A stretch of DNA of 64,000 nt from Proteles cristata cristata. Taxonomy: Eukaryota > Chordata > Mammalia > Carnivora > Hyaenidae. This document shows, piece by piece, positions 62,361 to 64,000 of this stretch. The stretch spans positions 558,001-622,000 of the forward strand of contig JAESUZ010001282.1 of NCBI GenBank assembly GCA_017311185.1. The letters are read 5' to 3'. The translations under genes and the position numbers were made by a program. Numbering within the stretch: the stretch's first letter is position 1; each line of letters opens with the position of its first letter. The notes under the pieces are model-generated. The model saw nothing but the letters and a program-made list of their open reading frames with translations, had not been told where the DNA came from and searched no databases.

Positions 62361-62486
62361 AGCAGAAAGTAAGTGGATGAACAAATGAATGGCAAAGCAC
62401 ATTTGCGTTCCTTGGATTTAACAAGAGTTTCTTCCCTTCCCTCATGGAGGGTGGCCCCACTTACTGTATCTCTTTCCCCGTTGCAG

Positions 62487-62546
62487 GTCCCCCACTTGCA
62501 GGAGCACAAGCAATGAGTAAGAATACTGAACAAAGGCCCCAACCAG
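62487..62546 (+). CDS. FLI1: FLI1 exon 7 (codons 241-261)
   Basis: 60-bp exon, acceptor CCCCGTTGCAG|GTCC, donor CAACCAG|gtacct, which lacks G at +5 and is weak. Phase 1/1. It encodes PPLAGAQAMSKNTEQRPQP, part of the FLI-specific region just before the ETS domain. The last base opens codon 261 (Asp in human, completed by exon 8 outside the window). Compared with the remembered human PPLGGAQTISKNTEQRPQP it has Ala245, Ala249 and Met250; the rest is identical. The 60-bp size is that of human FLI1 exon 7. The high similarity of KNTEQRPQP and the exact phases leave little doubt, although the exon is too short to identify alone. Confidence 0.95.
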
Positions 62547-62754
62547 GTACCTGTCCGTGATCGGTAATCTCTCCTTTGCTCCTGGCCCAGCCGTTGATTC
62601 CGTGCGGTCAGCTGAGGGGGGCTGAAACAAGAGATAGCGTTTGTCTTCATTTTTCTCTTTCCGAGAGGGTCTATATTTGCCTCCCTATAATAGACCTGTG
62701 CATCACAAGTAGCAGGCCCTAGAACAAGTAAACACTCATGGGATATCAGAGGTA

Positions 62755-62890
62755 GAACAAATGTAAAGATTAAAAGATCCAACACCTCATTTCGTAAAAT
62801 AAAGTGAGGCCCAGAGAAGTCAAGTAAGTTGCCGAAAGCCACACAGCTGATTTATGAGACGACTAGAGCTGTTAGCCTCAGACTCCCAAG
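62755..62890 (-). mobile_element. MIR fragment, antisense
   Basis: 'aacacctcatttcgtaaaataaagtgaggcccagagaagtcaagtaagttgccgaaagccacacagctga'. Confidence 0.65.
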
Positions 62891-63919
62891 CTGCTTTCCA
62901 AACCTTTTAGGCTTCACAAAACCTTTCTTCTGAAACGACCCCCATCCTGTAATGGGTCTTCTTAACAAATAGACAGGGGAACGTCTAAAACCATAGACTT
63001 GGAGACTCTTGGTATTGAAATGCAACTAGGTCTATAACATCCTTCTATTACATCTGTCTTTTGACTCCCTCACCTCTACTTGAACATTTATAGCAACAAG
63101 GAGTTCACTATTTCGCTAGGCTCCTTTCCACTATTTGAGCCAAAGTCGCCCTCCTTTTAACTACTATCAATTTTTCTAGTTTGCTCTCCAGAAAGCCTTC
63201 CACCCACTCTGTAGGAAGACCCTTCCTATATCTGAAGACAGCTGTTGCGGCCACTTCCAAACCCTTGTGTCTTCCTTGTGTGACATAACTGAGACTAAGT
63301 TCTGGACAAATCACCTGCTTCGGGACAGATGAACATTGTTTTCCATCTCTACCAGAGGTAGAGCAATAGAGAGTTAACCTACATTTCATCAGGAAGGTTA
63401 AGAAAGAACCTGATGACTGTGAAATACAAACCAAACAGGATTTGACACAGTGAATTTAAAGAATTCCCAACAACAGCAACAACATTTGACATTACCTGCC
63501 AAAAGTATTTTGGTTGTCCTACGTGTATGTGTGACACATATATGAGGATGCAAGAAGGTAGACTAGGTAGCTTTGAGGACTTTTCAAGTTAATTCATGGT
63601 TGTAACCAGAAACCCAAAGATCATGTTATTTTTTAAAAATTGCAATTACAATTTGCAAAAATAGTAAAATTGTACCAAACGTCTGCAACCTGGCCAAGTT
63701 ATGAGCCAGCTCTGTTACCATGATATTCTCTCCTGAAAGAAAAGAAGACTAACTTCACATAACAATATCACCAAGGCTCTTTTTATAGTTAAATAATCAC
63801 ACAAGTTTTATGTAAACTGAGATATGAAGAATAGTCATTTTATAGCTTAAATACTCATTCTGGCAAGTCTGGTCAAATCTGGTATTAGAAGGGAACTAAG
63901 GAATCAGGTAGCACAACCC

Positions 63920-64000
63920 ATTCATTTTGCACGTGAGAAAACCAATACCCAGAGACTGTCCAATGAATCAGTTAGTCTACCACAGAGCTGGGGCTAGAAT
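63920..64000 (-). mobile_element. MIR fragment, antisense, cut by window end
   Basis: 'cattttgcacgtgagaaaaccaatacccagagactgtcc...accacagagctggggctagaat'. Confidence 0.6.

Larger units (their letters stand above)
60586..62486 (+). other. FLI1: FLI1 intron 6 (1,901 bp)
   Basis: GTAAGT donor; acceptor TATCTCTTTCCCCGTTGCAG. It contains one young SINE (61570-61784) and an L2 end (62205-62360). 60,590-61,560 and 61,800-62,200 hold nothing recognised. Confidence 0.94.
62547..64000 (+). other. FLI1: FLI1 intron 7, 5' portion
   Basis: Begins with the weak donor GTACCT and runs off the window. Antisense MIR fragments at about 62755-62890 and from 63920 to the end. Nothing recognised in 62,900-63,900. 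Exons 8-9, encoding the ETS domain, are expected downstream. Confidence 0.9.

Overview
The window is vertebrate nuclear DNA from a carnivoran, most likely a felid. The evidence is about two dozen copies of a tRNA-Lys-derived SINE with the feline head (GGGGCGCCTGGGTGGCT), a TCTCTCTC-rich body and an AAATAAATAAA tail. Carnivore-type L1 3' ends and old mammalian MIR, L2, MaLR and DNA-transposon relics are also present. There is no bacterial, phage or plasmid material.

The only gene I can support is FLI1, the ETS-family transcription factor, on the + strand. The window starts inside intron 1 and ends inside intron 7. It holds six coding exons: exon 2 (10470-10681), exon 3 (22180-22334), exon 4 (26550-26753), exon 5 (36156-36221), exon 6 (60520-60585) and exon 7 (62487-62546). 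All have AG/GT borders and compatible phases. Together they encode residues 7-261 of a protein whose human form has 452 residues: the N-terminal activation region, the whole Pointed (SAM_PNT) domain in exons 3-4, and the start of the FLI-specific region. Exon 1 (first 6 codons) and exons 8-9 (rest of the FLI-specific region, ETS DNA-binding domain, C-terminal activation domain) lie outside the window.

Layout: intron 1, 3' part, 1-10469; intron 2, 11.5 kb; intron 3, 4.2 kb; intron 4, 9.4 kb; intron 5, 24.3 kb; intron 6, 1.9 kb; intron 7, first 1.45 kb. Coding sequence is about 1.2% of the window. The introns hold SINEs in both orientations, nested antisense L1s at 16.1-17.8 kb, a short L1 with an apparent 3' transduction at 50.1-50.55 kb, five long GT microsatellites all in the UG-sense orientation, and a few motif-dense non-repeat patches that are only candidate regulatory elements.

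I found no previously undescribed system. The most useful observations concern this FLI1 locus: the symmetric phase-1 exon block 4-7, two weak donors (exons 3 and 7), the conserved internal start at codon 34, an exon 6-7 segment with several residues unlike human, a polypurine GGAA-bearing tract just before exon 4, and young SINE copies with near-perfect target-site duplications. Comparisons with human FLI1 and with repeat consensuses are from memory, not from a search.
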